Positions 8,799-17,300 of a DNA stretch of 64,000 bases are shown here, piece after piece (positions within the stretch are counted from its first letter, which is position 1; the number at the start of each line of letters is the position of its first letter). Made by a program: the position numbers and the translations under genes. The notes under the pieces are model-generated. The model saw only the letters and a program-made list of their open reading frames with translations, had not been told where the DNA came from and ran no database searches. This stretch comes from Pedobacter xixiisoli (GTDB lineage Bacteria > Bacteroidota > Bacteroidia > Sphingobacteriales > Sphingobacteriaceae): positions 760,212 to 824,211 of the forward strand of contig NZ_OCMT01000004.1 of assembly GCF_900215335.1 (NCBI RefSeq). Reading direction: 5' to 3'.

Positions 8799-9653
8799 TC
8801 AATCCAAAACGTACAAACTTTTTCCAATTGCTGGAATTACCTCATTTTTGGTAGCAATGTCAAACAAAGTATCGATTGCTTTTCTTCCTTCTATGCCTAG
8901 ATCTACAGAATATTGATTGACATACAATTCAATGTGTTTATACATCACTTCTTCCTCCATAGCCTGTGCATGCTCACGTATAAACTCAATTCCAGACTTT
9001 GGATTGGCAAAAGCAAATTCTACTGATTTTTTCACTAAACGATTTACTTTTTCCTGAATTTCGACAGGTAGTTTTCTATTCACTACAATTCCACCCAGTG
9101 GAATGGCACAACCTGAAAAATCTTCCCAATAAGCACCCAAGTCTATCACTTTGTGTAAGCCTTTAGCTTGGTAGGTAAATCTATTTTCGTGGATGATTAA
9201 ACCTAAGTCAATCTCATCATTTAGTAGGGCGTCTTCGATATCGGAGAAAACCATTTGTTGCTTGTCCGTTAAGTTTGGGTAAGCTACGCCCAACAAAAAG
9301 TTAGCGGTGGTGTATTTGCCAGGAATTCCGGTTTTCAGTTTCCAATCTCCAGTTTTCAGTTGACTTTCTATTCGCTCTGCATTTTCTTTTTTGCAGATTA
9401 ATAATGGGCCGACACCAAAACCTAATGCACTGCCTGCATTTAACAAAGCGTATTGCTCTGCAACATATGCAAAAGCATGAAAACTCAATTTGGTAATATC
9501 TAATTCGCCTCGCAAAGCCTTTTGATTAAGTGTTTCCACGTCATCAAAAAATACCTTAAAGGTTAAACCTTCTGTATCTATTTTTCCATGAATAAGGGCG
9601 TCGAAAATAAAAGTGTCGTTAGGGCAGGGCGAAAAACCAAGTGTCAATTCCAT
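8799..9653 (-). CDS. mqnD: 1,4-dihydroxy-6-naphthoate synthase
   Basis: 284 residues of the periplasmic-binding-protein-like MqnD fold, beginning with the diagnostic LGFSPCPNDTFIF. Other family segments are DVETLNQKALRGELDITKLSFHAF, LGFGVGPLLICKK, IPGKYTTANFLL, DEIDLGLIIHE and IPLGGIVVNR. It converts cyclic dehypoxanthine futalosine to 1,4-dihydroxy-6-naphthoate in the futalosine menaquinone pathway. Residues 99-109 (LKTGDWKLKTG) are an apparent extra loop encoded by a near-tandem DNA word repeat and are discussed under findings. The mqnB gene lies upstream on the same strand, separated by one sensor-like gene. Confidence 0.94.
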   Translation of the reverse strand: MELTLGFSPCPNDTFIFDALIHGKIDTEGLTFKVFFDDVETLNQKALRGELDITKLSFHAFAYVAEQYALLNAGSALGFGVGPLLICKKENAERIESQLKTGDWKLKTGIPGKYTTANFLLGVAYPNLTDKQQMVFSDIEDALLNDEIDLGLIIHENRFTYQAKGLHKVIDLGAYWEDFSGCAIPLGGIVVNRKLPVEIQEKVNRLVKKSVEFAFANPKSGIEFIREHAQAMEEEVMYKHIELYVNQYSVDLGIEGRKAIDTLFDIATKNEVIPAIGKSLYVLD

Positions 9654-9705
9654 GCGGTAAATTTATAGCTAGAGATTTAAATTACCGTCATTTAGAGTTC
9701 AAAGT

Positions 9706-10824
9706 TTAAGCAGAAACTTTTATAGGCGGTTTTTCGTTGGTGATATCCCGAGTTACTTTGGTGAAACCTACAATCTCTTTACGCTCGTTATGTACCGCAG
9801 TAATCACTACACGTGCCATAAATTCTGTATTGTCTTTTCTAGTTCTGTATCCTTCGTCTCTGGCCACGCCAAATTTCCTAGCTGTTTCCAGCATTTGTTG
9901 GGGCAGGCGTTCCATTTGTTGTTGGTTATTGTAGAAAATGCTAAAGTTCCTTCCAACAATTTCACTTGTTTTATAACCTTTAATTTTTTCTGCACCCTTG
10001 TTCCAGTTTTCTACGTTTCCTTGGATATCGAGTAGTAATATGGCGTAGTCTTCAATCTCGCCCACCATGTTGTTGTATCGAAAAAGTTTAATATCTGTAG
10101 TGCCTGTAGCCTCATGAACAACAGATCTGATTTTTGTGTCCAAGATTTTAGCCACATCTGTGATCATTTTCAACCATGTTTTGTCCATTACTACAGCATC
10201 TATTTCCGCTAGGTTTAGAAGCCCTAATACTGAAGAAAATGGTTGCCTTATTTCGTGTGATTGAAGCTGTGCAATAGCCCGAAGAGACTGGTTTTTTTCC
10301 TCTAATTCTTGTAAACGCTTATTTAGCTCCTTTTCAACCATCCTCGACTCAATAACATACATGATTTGCTGAGCTAATGACTTTAATATTCTAAGCTGGA
10401 TATGGTCGAGATGGTTGGCTTTAACATCAATTAAACATAATGTACCTATCTTAATCCCATCATTGGTAGTAAGTGCTACCCCTGCATAAAACCGTATTTT
10501 TGTGTTTTCGGGGATTTCCAACGTAAAAGCCCTACTAAGATTGGTAGTGTCTTCTATGATTACTGGTTCGTCCGTAGTGATAGCAGCCCTACAAAATGTT
10601 AGTTCTGCATCATTTAATTTTAATTCTATTTCTGATGAAGAATTGAGCCAACTGCTACCATCTTCTGATAGCGAAATAATTGAAATGGGTTTGTTGCAGG
10701 TATCTTTAGCTAATTTAAGGATGTGCTTTAATTCCTCGACAATAGCATCGTTATGACGTAAAAAATCTCGAATCTTCTGCAGTTGTGCTGTAATTTCTGC
10801 TGCCTTATCTATTGTCTCTTCCAA
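9706..10824 (-). CDS. GAF / HisKA-like / PAS sensory protein without kinase ATPase domain
   Basis: 372 residues. A GAF-like domain covers about residues 30-160 (ISIISLSEDGSSWL, AGVALTTNDGIKIGTLCLID). A coiled coil at 160-185 follows, then a HisKA-like helix with the H-box SHEIRQPFSSVLGLL, placing a potential phospho-acceptor His at 190. A C-terminal PAS domain covers about 250-360 (ILLLDIQGNVENWNKGAEKI, GRNFSIFY, PAC segment KEIVGFTKVTRDIT). No HATPase_c motifs (N, G1, G2 boxes) are present, and the domain order is unusual. It has no membrane segment and lies between mqnD and mqnB. It may be a phosphorelay partner of another kinase or a degenerate sensor. Confidence 0.8.
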   Translation of the reverse strand: MEETIDKAAEITAQLQKIRDFLRHNDAIVEELKHILKLAKDTCNKPISIISLSEDGSSWLNSSSEIELKLNDAELTFCRAAITTDEPVIIEDTTNLSRAFTLEIPENTKIRFYAGVALTTNDGIKIGTLCLIDVKANHLDHIQLRILKSLAQQIMYVIESRMVEKELNKRLQELEEKNQSLRAIAQLQSHEIRQPFSSVLGLLNLAEIDAVVMDKTWLKMITDVAKILDTKIRSVVHEATGTTDIKLFRYNNMVGEIEDYAILLLDIQGNVENWNKGAEKIKGYKTSEIVGRNFSIFYNNQQQMERLPQQMLETARKFGVARDEGYRTRKDNTEFMARVVITAVHNERKEIVGFTKVTRDITNEKPPIKVSA

Positions 10825-10974
10825 GATTTATCGTAATTGAATGTACACTAATCCTAATTTAGATAGAGTTCATTCCTAATCGCTAAAAATATGCCATTTG
10901 TTTGTTTGCTAAGTAACAAAGGGGATAGGTAGCAGCGACAATTCGACTTTCAAAAAGATAAATGCGTTTGGGTT

Positions 10975-11607
10975 TTAAAACCTGTGGTTGTGTAAAAAGT
11001 TGGTTAACCAGTCGTTTAAACTAGACATTGCTAAACCGATTTGCCAGTTCTCTCGATTGCGAGGTTCTACATAATTAGAGATGGCACGTATTTGTAGGAC
11101 GGTAATATTTAATTCCTTAGCGGCATATAAAACCGCAGCTCCTTCCATGCTTTCTGTTTGAGGTTGGTATAATTGGGTAACGTTTTCTATGCTTTGGGCA
11201 TTTCCATGCACTTTGTTTACGGTAATACCCTTTACTATTTTTATGCCTAAATTGTCTGTTATGCCCGCAAACGAAGAGAAAGTATTCTCGCCAAAGCCCA
11301 TTTTTGGTAGCGAGATGAAGTTTTCGTGGTCTTCGGCACCAAGTTCGGCTAAGGTGTCTTGAGTGATGTTAACAAGTTCTCCGAGTTCAATAGTGCTGTC
11401 GAAACTACCAGCGATACCTACGTTGAGTACTAAATTGTATTTGCTGCTAAGCTTCTGCCCAAGTGCAAATGCGGTAGCTACCATGCCTACACCAGTAATC
11501 AGTACATCGAATTTTTCTGTTTCGATAAAATTATTCGGTGTAAGGTTGAAATGCGCTAAAGTTGCTGCTATTTCTGCTTCGGTGGCTGCCACTACTAGGA
11601 TTTTCAT
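10975..11607 (-). CDS. mqnB: Futalosine hydrolase
   Basis: 210 residues of the nucleoside phosphorylase/MTAN fold. The N-terminus MKILVVAATEAEI and the segments VLITGVGMVATAFALGQ, LVLNVGIAGSF, ESMEGAAVLYAA (purine/ribose binding) and IRAISNYVEPRNRENW fit MqnB, which releases hypoxanthine from futalosine. Pairing with mqnD nearby separates it from the MTA/SAH nucleosidases of similar fold. The bases immediately upstream of its ATG (about 11608-11680) are made of repeated CCAAACAACAAAAC-like words rather than a recognisable promoter. Confidence 0.92.
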   Translation of the reverse strand: MKILVVAATEAEIAATLAHFNLTPNNFIETEKFDVLITGVGMVATAFALGQKLSSKYNLVLNVGIAGSFDSTIELGELVNITQDTLAELGAEDHENFISLPKMGFGENTFSSFAGITDNLGIKIVKGITVNKVHGNAQSIENVTQLYQPQTESMEGAAVLYAAKELNITVLQIRAISNYVEPRNRENWQIGLAMSSLNDWLTNFLHNHRF

Positions 11608-11702
11608 TGTGCTAATTAACGATAATTTTTTGGTTGTTTTGTTGTTTGGAAGCTTAGTTTTTTGGTGTTTGGCAATGTTTTTTGTGTGCTAAGTTGGTTT
11701 TT

Positions 11703-11750
11703 AACTTTGTCAATCTTAATTTGTGTCATTCATAGAAGATTGACAAAGTT
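11703..11750. repeat. 15-bp perfect inverted repeat (AACTTTGTCAATCTT)
   Basis: Arms 11703-11717 and 11736-11750 are perfectly complementary with an 18-nt loop. It lies in the divergent mqnB/queD gap, so it is not at any gene's 3' end. Probably a dispersed palindrome. The surrounding 450-bp gap also contains the word-repeat DNA before mqnB, a CGTCATTTCGA element and the queD promoter. Confidence 0.7.
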
Positions 11751-11802
11751 TTTGTAGTGCCTTTTGCTTGCAAACCCCAATTGAAGTGAAATACTTTTTG
11801 TA

Positions 11803-11882
11803 CGTCATTTCGACGAGGTACGAGGAGAAATCTAGCATGTGCCATATAAATGCTGGATTTCTCACATGCGTTCGAAATGACG
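11803..11882. repeat. CGTCATTTCGA palindromic element, copy 2
   Basis: Outer arms CGTCATTTCGA and TCGAAATGACG, inner GAGAAATCTAGCA and GGATTTCTC, 80 bp overall. Here it sits upstream of both flanking genes rather than between convergent ends. Confidence 0.85.
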
Positions 11883-12011
11883 ATAAACGGTTCACAAAAA
11901 GATTGCAACGAAAAGCAGGGCTAACGTTACTATGGAAACTGATAATTGCTTTTCTAAAAAGAATAGTATTCTCAATTTTTTTGTTTCTGTATATCTTCGC
12001 CTATCAAACCT

Positions 12012-12040
12012 TTGCCTCTCGACTTTATACTGTATATTTG
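12012..12040 (+). promoter_or_regulatory. Promoter of the PTPS/queD-folE operon
   Basis: TTG (12012-12014), an 18-nt spacer, then TATATTTG (12033-12040), an exact match to TAnnTTTG. The predicted transcript begins about 10 nt before the ATG at 12058, giving a very short leader. Confidence 0.75.
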
Positions 12041-12057
12041 CATTTTATTTTGAAAAA

Positions 12058-12468
12058 ATGATTTATATCACACGTAGAGAAAGCTTCAACGCTGCACATA
12101 AGCTGGCTAGACCAGATTGGACAGAAGATGAAAATACGGCGGTTTTTGGCAAATGCGCTAACCCGAATTGGCACGGCCATAACTACCAGTTGTATGTAAC
12201 GGTTAAAGGAGAGGTTAATCCTGAAACGGGTTTTTTGGTAGATTTGAAGTGGTTGAAACAGGTAATTAACACCCATGTGATTGATAAGGTAGACCACAGA
12301 AATTTGAACCTTGATGTTGATTTTATGAAAGGTAAATTGGCATCGACTGAGAATTTGGCAATTGCCGTGTGGGATATTTTGAAACCGCATGTTAACGAAA
12401 GCGGTGCAGAATTGCACTGCATTAAAATTTACGAAACTGATAACAACTATGTCGAGTATTTCGGCTAA
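12058..12468 (+). CDS. queD: 6-pyruvoyl/6-carboxytetrahydropterin synthase (PTPS/QueD family)
   Basis: 137 residues from ATG 12058, chosen because it lies just behind the promoter; an upstream in-frame extension would be translated promoter DNA. Zinc ligands His14, His39 and His41 (WHGHNY), catalytic Cys33 (GKCANPN), and DKVDHRNLN with the Asp-His pair are visible. The enzyme converts 7,8-dihydroneopterin triphosphate to a tetrahydropterin, in queuosine synthesis as QueD or in tetrahydrobiopterin synthesis as PTPS. Cys33 is separated from HGH by five residues, the spacing of PTPS rather than the shorter QueD spacing. The preceding enzyme FolE is encoded 12 bp downstream. Confidence 0.9.
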   Translation: MIYITRRESFNAAHKLARPDWTEDENTAVFGKCANPNWHGHNYQLYVTVKGEVNPETGFLVDLKWLKQVINTHVIDKVDHRNLNLDVDFMKGKLASTENLAIAVWDILKPHVNESGAELHCIKIYETDNNYVEYFG

Positions 12469-12480
12469 TAGCATCTAAAT

Positions 12481-13116
12481 ATGGCACACAACCACGATCA
12501 CGATGATGAGGAATTATTGGGCTATCAGAAGATAGAACGATATGATGATGATAAAATTAATTCTGTAGCGGTTCATTATAAAGATATCTTAGAGCGTTTG
12601 GGTGAAAACCCAGAGCGTGAAGGTTTGTTGAAAACACCTGAGCGTGTGGCTAAAGCTTTGCAATATTTAACGCATGGTTATGATATAAAACCTGAGGAAA
12701 TTTTGCGTTCGGCAATGTTTAAGGAAGATTACAGCCAAATGGTGGTAGTAAAGGATATCGAAGTGTTTTCGATGTGCGAGCACCACATGTTGCCTTTCTT
12801 CGGCAAGGCGCATATTGCTTATATTCCTAACGGACACATTGTAGGTTTAAGCAAAATCCCTCGTGTGGTTGATGCGTTTGCCCGCAGATTACAGGTGCAA
12901 GAACGTTTAACCAACGAAATTAGAGACTGTATTCAGGATACTTTAAACCCAGCTGGAGTTGCAGTAGTAATGGAATGTAAGCACTTGTGTATGGCAATGC
13001 GTGGGGTTCAGAAACAAAATTCTGTAACTACTACATCGGCGTTTACTGGCGGATTTTTGAATAATGACAAAACCCGTGCTGAGTTTTTAAGGTTGATTAC
13101 AGCGAATTTGCATTAA
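12481..13116 (+). CDS. folE: GTP cyclohydrolase I
   Basis: 211 residues. It opens GTP to 7,8-dihydroneopterin triphosphate, the first step of folate, biopterin and queuosine synthesis, and acts as a cytoplasmic homodecamer with zinc. After a His/Asp-rich N-terminus (MAHNHDHDDEE), the family motifs are GLLKTPERVAKALQYLTHGY, MCEHHMLPFFGKAHIAYIP with zinc Cys and His ligands, GLSKIPRVVDAFARRLQVQE, and MECKHLCMAMRGV with the second zinc Cys. It is 12 bp downstream of the PTPS/QueD gene and almost certainly cotranscribed with it, supplying that enzyme's substrate. Confidence 0.97.
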   Translation: MAHNHDHDDEELLGYQKIERYDDDKINSVAVHYKDILERLGENPEREGLLKTPERVAKALQYLTHGYDIKPEEILRSAMFKEDYSQMVVVKDIEVFSMCEHHMLPFFGKAHIAYIPNGHIVGLSKIPRVVDAFARRLQVQERLTNEIRDCIQDTLNPAGVAVVMECKHLCMAMRGVQKQNSVTTTSAFTGGFLNNDKTRAEFLRLITANLH

Positions 13117-13127
13117 TCATTGTTTTA

Positions 13128-13154
13128 AACCGCAAAGACACAAAGAACACAAAG
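13128..13154 (+). repeat. Dispersed AACCGCAAAGACACAAAGAA repeat, copy 1
   Basis: A near-identical reverse-complement copy (two differences) lies at 31558-31582. The rest of this gap (13243-13284) consists of CTCAAATCT/CTCACATCT words running into the fabD ATG. Confidence 0.65.
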
Positions 13155-13284
13155 CTATAATAGATAACTGTGTTAGAATGGTGTTGTGTAAGAAGTAGGA
13201 ACAAATAATATAAATGTAATACGTGAGTTTAACTATTGGGATGAAGTCTCAAATCTCAATACTCACATCTCAAATCTAAAAAAA

Positions 13285-14169
13285 ATGAAAGCATATATTT
13301 TTCCGGGGCAAGGTGCCCAGTTTGTAGGCATGGGCAAGGACTTGTACGAAAATAGTCCGCTGGCTAAAGAACTTTTTGAAAAAGCGAATGAAATTATCGG
13401 TTTCCGTATTAGCGACATTATGTTTAGCGGAACCGACGAAGAACTAAAACAAACTAACGTAACACAACCTGCAATTTTCTTGCACTCGGTAATTTTAGCC
13501 AAAGTTTTAGGCGAAGATTTTAAACCAGAAATGGTTGCTGGTCACTCATTAGGTGAATTTTCTGCATTAGTTGCGGCAAACGCTTTATCTTTTGAAGATG
13601 GTTTGAAATTAGTGATTGCTCGTGCTAATGCCATGCAAAAAGCTTGTGAAGTACAACCATCAACCATGGCAGCTATTTTAGGCTTGGCTGATGAAGTTGT
13701 AGAGCAAATTTGCGCTGGAATTGACGAGGTGGTAGTACCTGCAAATTACAATTGCCCGGGGCAGTTGGTAATTTCTGGTAGTATTGAAGGTATTGACAAA
13801 GCTTGTGAGCAATTAACTTCAGCAGGAGCAAAAAGAGCTCTGAAATTAAATGTAGGTGGTGCTTTCCATTCGCCATTGATGGAGCCAGCAAAAGTAGAAT
13901 TACAAGCAGCAATTGAGGCTACTAATATTAATGCGCCAGTTTGCCCGATTTACCAAAATGTAAATGCACAGCCAACTGCTGATCCAGCGGTAATTAAAGA
14001 AAACTTAATTGCACAGTTAACTGGAGCTGTGAAATGGACGCAAACAGCAACAAATATGATTGCTGATGGTGGCAACGATTTTGTGGAAGTTGGCCCAGGT
14101 AATGTATTACAGGGCTTGGTGAAAAAAGTGAGTAGAGAAGTACAAACTAGCAGCGCAAGCATCGTTTAG
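13285..14169 (+). CDS. fabD: Malonyl-CoA:ACP transacylase
   Basis: 294 residues. It transfers malonyl from CoA to acyl carrier protein for fatty-acid synthesis; cytoplasmic. Visible motifs: FPGQGAQFVGMG at the N-terminus, GHSLGEFSAL with nucleophile Ser88, the RANAMQKA region with the conserved Arg, GAFHSPLM with catalytic His195, and the C-terminal FVEVGPGNVLQGL. Length is normal for FabD. It stands alone without other fab genes. Its ATG follows directly on a tract of short repeated words with no clear promoter consensus. Confidence 0.96.
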   Translation: MKAYIFPGQGAQFVGMGKDLYENSPLAKELFEKANEIIGFRISDIMFSGTDEELKQTNVTQPAIFLHSVILAKVLGEDFKPEMVAGHSLGEFSALVAANALSFEDGLKLVIARANAMQKACEVQPSTMAAILGLADEVVEQICAGIDEVVVPANYNCPGQLVISGSIEGIDKACEQLTSAGAKRALKLNVGGAFHSPLMEPAKVELQAAIEATNINAPVCPIYQNVNAQPTADPAVIKENLIAQLTGAVKWTQTATNMIADGGNDFVEVGPGNVLQGLVKKVSREVQTSSASIV

Positions 14170-14185
14170 TTTTTTCAATATTTAT

Positions 14186-14303
14186 TGGGGCTGTTTAAAG
14201 GTAAATCAACCATCGGCAGAAAAAGTTTCAAAGATGTATAACATCATCGCTTTTTCTGTGTTTATACGTTGGAAATAAAGATTTTGCTTTTTACACAGCC
14301 CCA
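14186..14303 (+). other. Nested stem-loop element between fabD and the NtrY-like kinase gene
   Basis: An outer stem pairs 14186-14199 with 14290-14303 (TGGGGCTGT/ACAGCCCCA perfect, then one mismatch and TAAA/TTTA). Inside it, CAGAAAAAG (14217-14225) pairs perfectly with CTTTTTCTG (14250-14258), which encloses a small hairpin GATGT-ATA-ACATC (14233-14245). No coding frame spans it. It could be a structured RNA leader or processed 3' element, or a small non-autonomous repeat. Confidence 0.5.
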
Positions 14304-14337
14304 TTTCTGTATATTTATATTTTAAAGCCAGCTCAGT

Positions 14338-17300
14338 TTGAATACAGGACTAAAAATTAGGTTATTGATGTTGTTGCTAGGGATATGTTGTTTTATCACA
14401 GCAATTTCCTTACGCAATTCAATTACTAAAAAAGACCTGTTGTTGCACGAAGCCAACGAGCTGCAAGAAAATCTGTTAGCAAGGGAAAGAATTATCTATG
14501 ATTACCTTACATTCCCATCAAAGCTAGAAGACCTTAAGAAGTTTAGTGTAGACGAAAACTTAGCGAATAATTTTACTTCTGCGTATAGACCCGCAGGAAT
14601 CAATGTACTGGTCTATAGAAATAATCAGTTAGAGTATTGGAGTACTTACAAAGCTGTTCCCAAAAATGTAGATAGGTTAAAGGACGGAACTTCATTTGTG
14701 TTGCTCTCAAACGGTTATTACGAGCTAGTTAAAAAGACCTTAGGCGAATATATGTTCGTTTTTATTGTGACGGTTAAAACCCAGTATGCAATAGAAAATC
14801 AATATTTAAAAAATGAAATTTGGCCTGGCCTTTTTAATAATAATACGCTAGAGATAGCCTCTTTTACAGACAAAGAAACTACCGAGATCTTTAGCTTGAG
14901 CAAGGATTATCTTTTTACCGTAAAGCTAAGTAACAACTATACCGATAATATTTTTACTTCTGCCGAGCTATGGCTGTGGTTGGTAGGAACTTTATTTGTG
15001 AGTTTATTTGTAAACTCTTGTGGTTTATGGTTGGCCAAACATGGCAAGGTATTGCTCGGAACGCTCCTCGTTGCGGTTTATTTTATAGCCTTTAGAATAC
15101 TAGACCTTAAATATTTTTGGTTTAACCATCAGTTTGATTTAAAGATATTTGACCCTACAATATACGCAGAAAGCGATTTCCTTCCTTCATTGGGAGATTT
15201 GCTTTTGAATGTGTTGGCCTTTACTTGGATATGGATTTTCGTATATGCACATAGAAAAATGTATGTGTTGCCTAACTGGATTGCGAAGATAAAAGTAGTG
15301 AACTACATCTTGTTCGCTTTAATTGCATTATTGTTGTCGTGGGTAGGTTTCTTGACCGAAAATCTGTTTTTTGGTTTAGTTTACTATTCTAAAATCGAGT
15401 TTAATATTAGTAATATCATCAATTTGGGATGGGTAAGTTGGTTAAGTATATTCATTTTATGCTTGGTCTGGCTAAATATCTACCTGATGATTAATGCCAT
15501 CGTTGTGCTGATGAAGCAGTTTGCGGTTGGTGCTAGAGAAAAGCTATTCGTTTTCCTACTTATCGTATTAGGTTTTACCATTTATAAAATAGCTACAGAT
15601 TATACCGTATTTTATCTAGTTTATGCACTGCTAATTTTCATGGTTGCCTACAACAATCATATGCAAAATAGTAGGTTTTCTATTTCAGTAATGGCGGTTG
15701 TCTTCCTTTGCATGGCTACCATTACTTCTATTAAATACATTAGGTTTGAAGATGTAAAAGAGAGAAATACCCGAGCTGGGATAGCAGATAAGCTAATGTA
15801 TCAAGATGATCCCAAAGTGATGAATGCCATTGAGCTTTTGGAACATGGTTTAACGTTAGACTCTCAGGTAGTTAGTTACTTTAAACAGCCGCTGCTGATA
15901 CAAACCACAAACTTTCATAATTACATCTCTAAAAATTATTTGGATGGCTATTTGTCGCGTTTTGAATACAAAATGTTCGAATATAATAGTAGCGACCAAT
16001 CTTTGAAAAGTGCCGAAAGCTTACCTATTAGCAAGTATAAGAACTTGGTGAAATATGGTGCGGTAAAAGCGCAGCAGGCAAATTATTTTTATCGCGTTAA
16101 CGATACTTTCGGCTTCCAAAACTACTTTGGTATCATACCTGTATTTGATGGCGGGAACTTGCTAGGTACAATGGTGGTTGAGCTAACCTCAAGGCCATAT
16201 GATTATAACACACTCTTCCCTGATTTATTAATAGATGGTAAGTTGAAAAGCGATGAAGATTTAAGTAAGTATTCATTGGCTTTTTATAAAGAAAATCAGT
16301 TGTTCAGTCAGTCTGGTAGTTACGTTTACCCAATGGTAAATACTTATTTTAAAGGTGAACGCGACAGGATTGAGTTTATGAACGAGTATACTGCTGATTA
16401 TTCATACAGTCATGCGGTATACAAACCTGCGAATAATCGCTTGGTTGTAATCAGTTTAGAAAAGGTAGATTTTACCGTTAGATTGGCTACGCTTTCATTC
16501 TTCTTCCTTATTTTTATCATATTTGGAATTTTTGCATATATCATTGTTTGGCTGGTCATCAATATCAGCGATAGCCGTGGAGGCATATTCAATATCAACA
16601 GATATTTGATGATTAATGCCAACAAAATCCTTTATAAAACTCGTATTCAGTTTTCTATTGTACTTTCTGTAGTGGCTACTTTGGTAATTGTTGGATGGAC
16701 GACTTTTTTCAACATCAAAAGCCAATATTTAGAGCAACAAACTGAACAGGTAAGAGAAAAGGTTAGAAAGGTACAATTGGCTTACGAAAAACAAATTGCC
16801 TTGGCCGGAACCATCAGCAACAATAGTGAAGCTCAATTTGAATTTAATCAGTTTGCTGACGTCAATGGAATCTATCTTAACTTGTATGATATCAACGGTA
16901 ATCTGTATTTAACTACTTTGCCTAGAATATATGATTTGGGTATTATTGGACGTAAAATGGGACCAACGGCTTACATGCAATTGGCAGTGCAACAAAAATC
17001 AGAGTTCATTAATCCTTCAGAAAAAATAGGAACATTTAGTTATGCTGCGGCTTATGCGCCGGTAAGAAACGCTGATAATCAAACTATCGCCTATATCAGC
17101 ATTCCTTATTATTCAAATGAGGAAGATTACCAAGCTCGAATTGGTCTGTTCATCAATACTTTAATTAATATATATGCACTCGTTTTTGTGTTGATTGGCG
17201 TGTTGGCTGTTTTCTTGGCAAATCAGATCACTAGTCCGCTAACCTTCATTCAGGAAAATATCCGTAGAACGAAATTGGGGCAGGCAAACCAGCCACTTGT

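Noticed and set aside
11703..11750. 15-bp inverted repeat as a terminator
   Set aside because: It lies between divergent genes, with no gene ending there on either strand.
11932..12057. N-terminal extension of the PTPS/QueD gene from an upstream ATG
   Set aside because: It would translate the consensus promoter at 12012-12040 and adds hydrophobic residues absent from the family.
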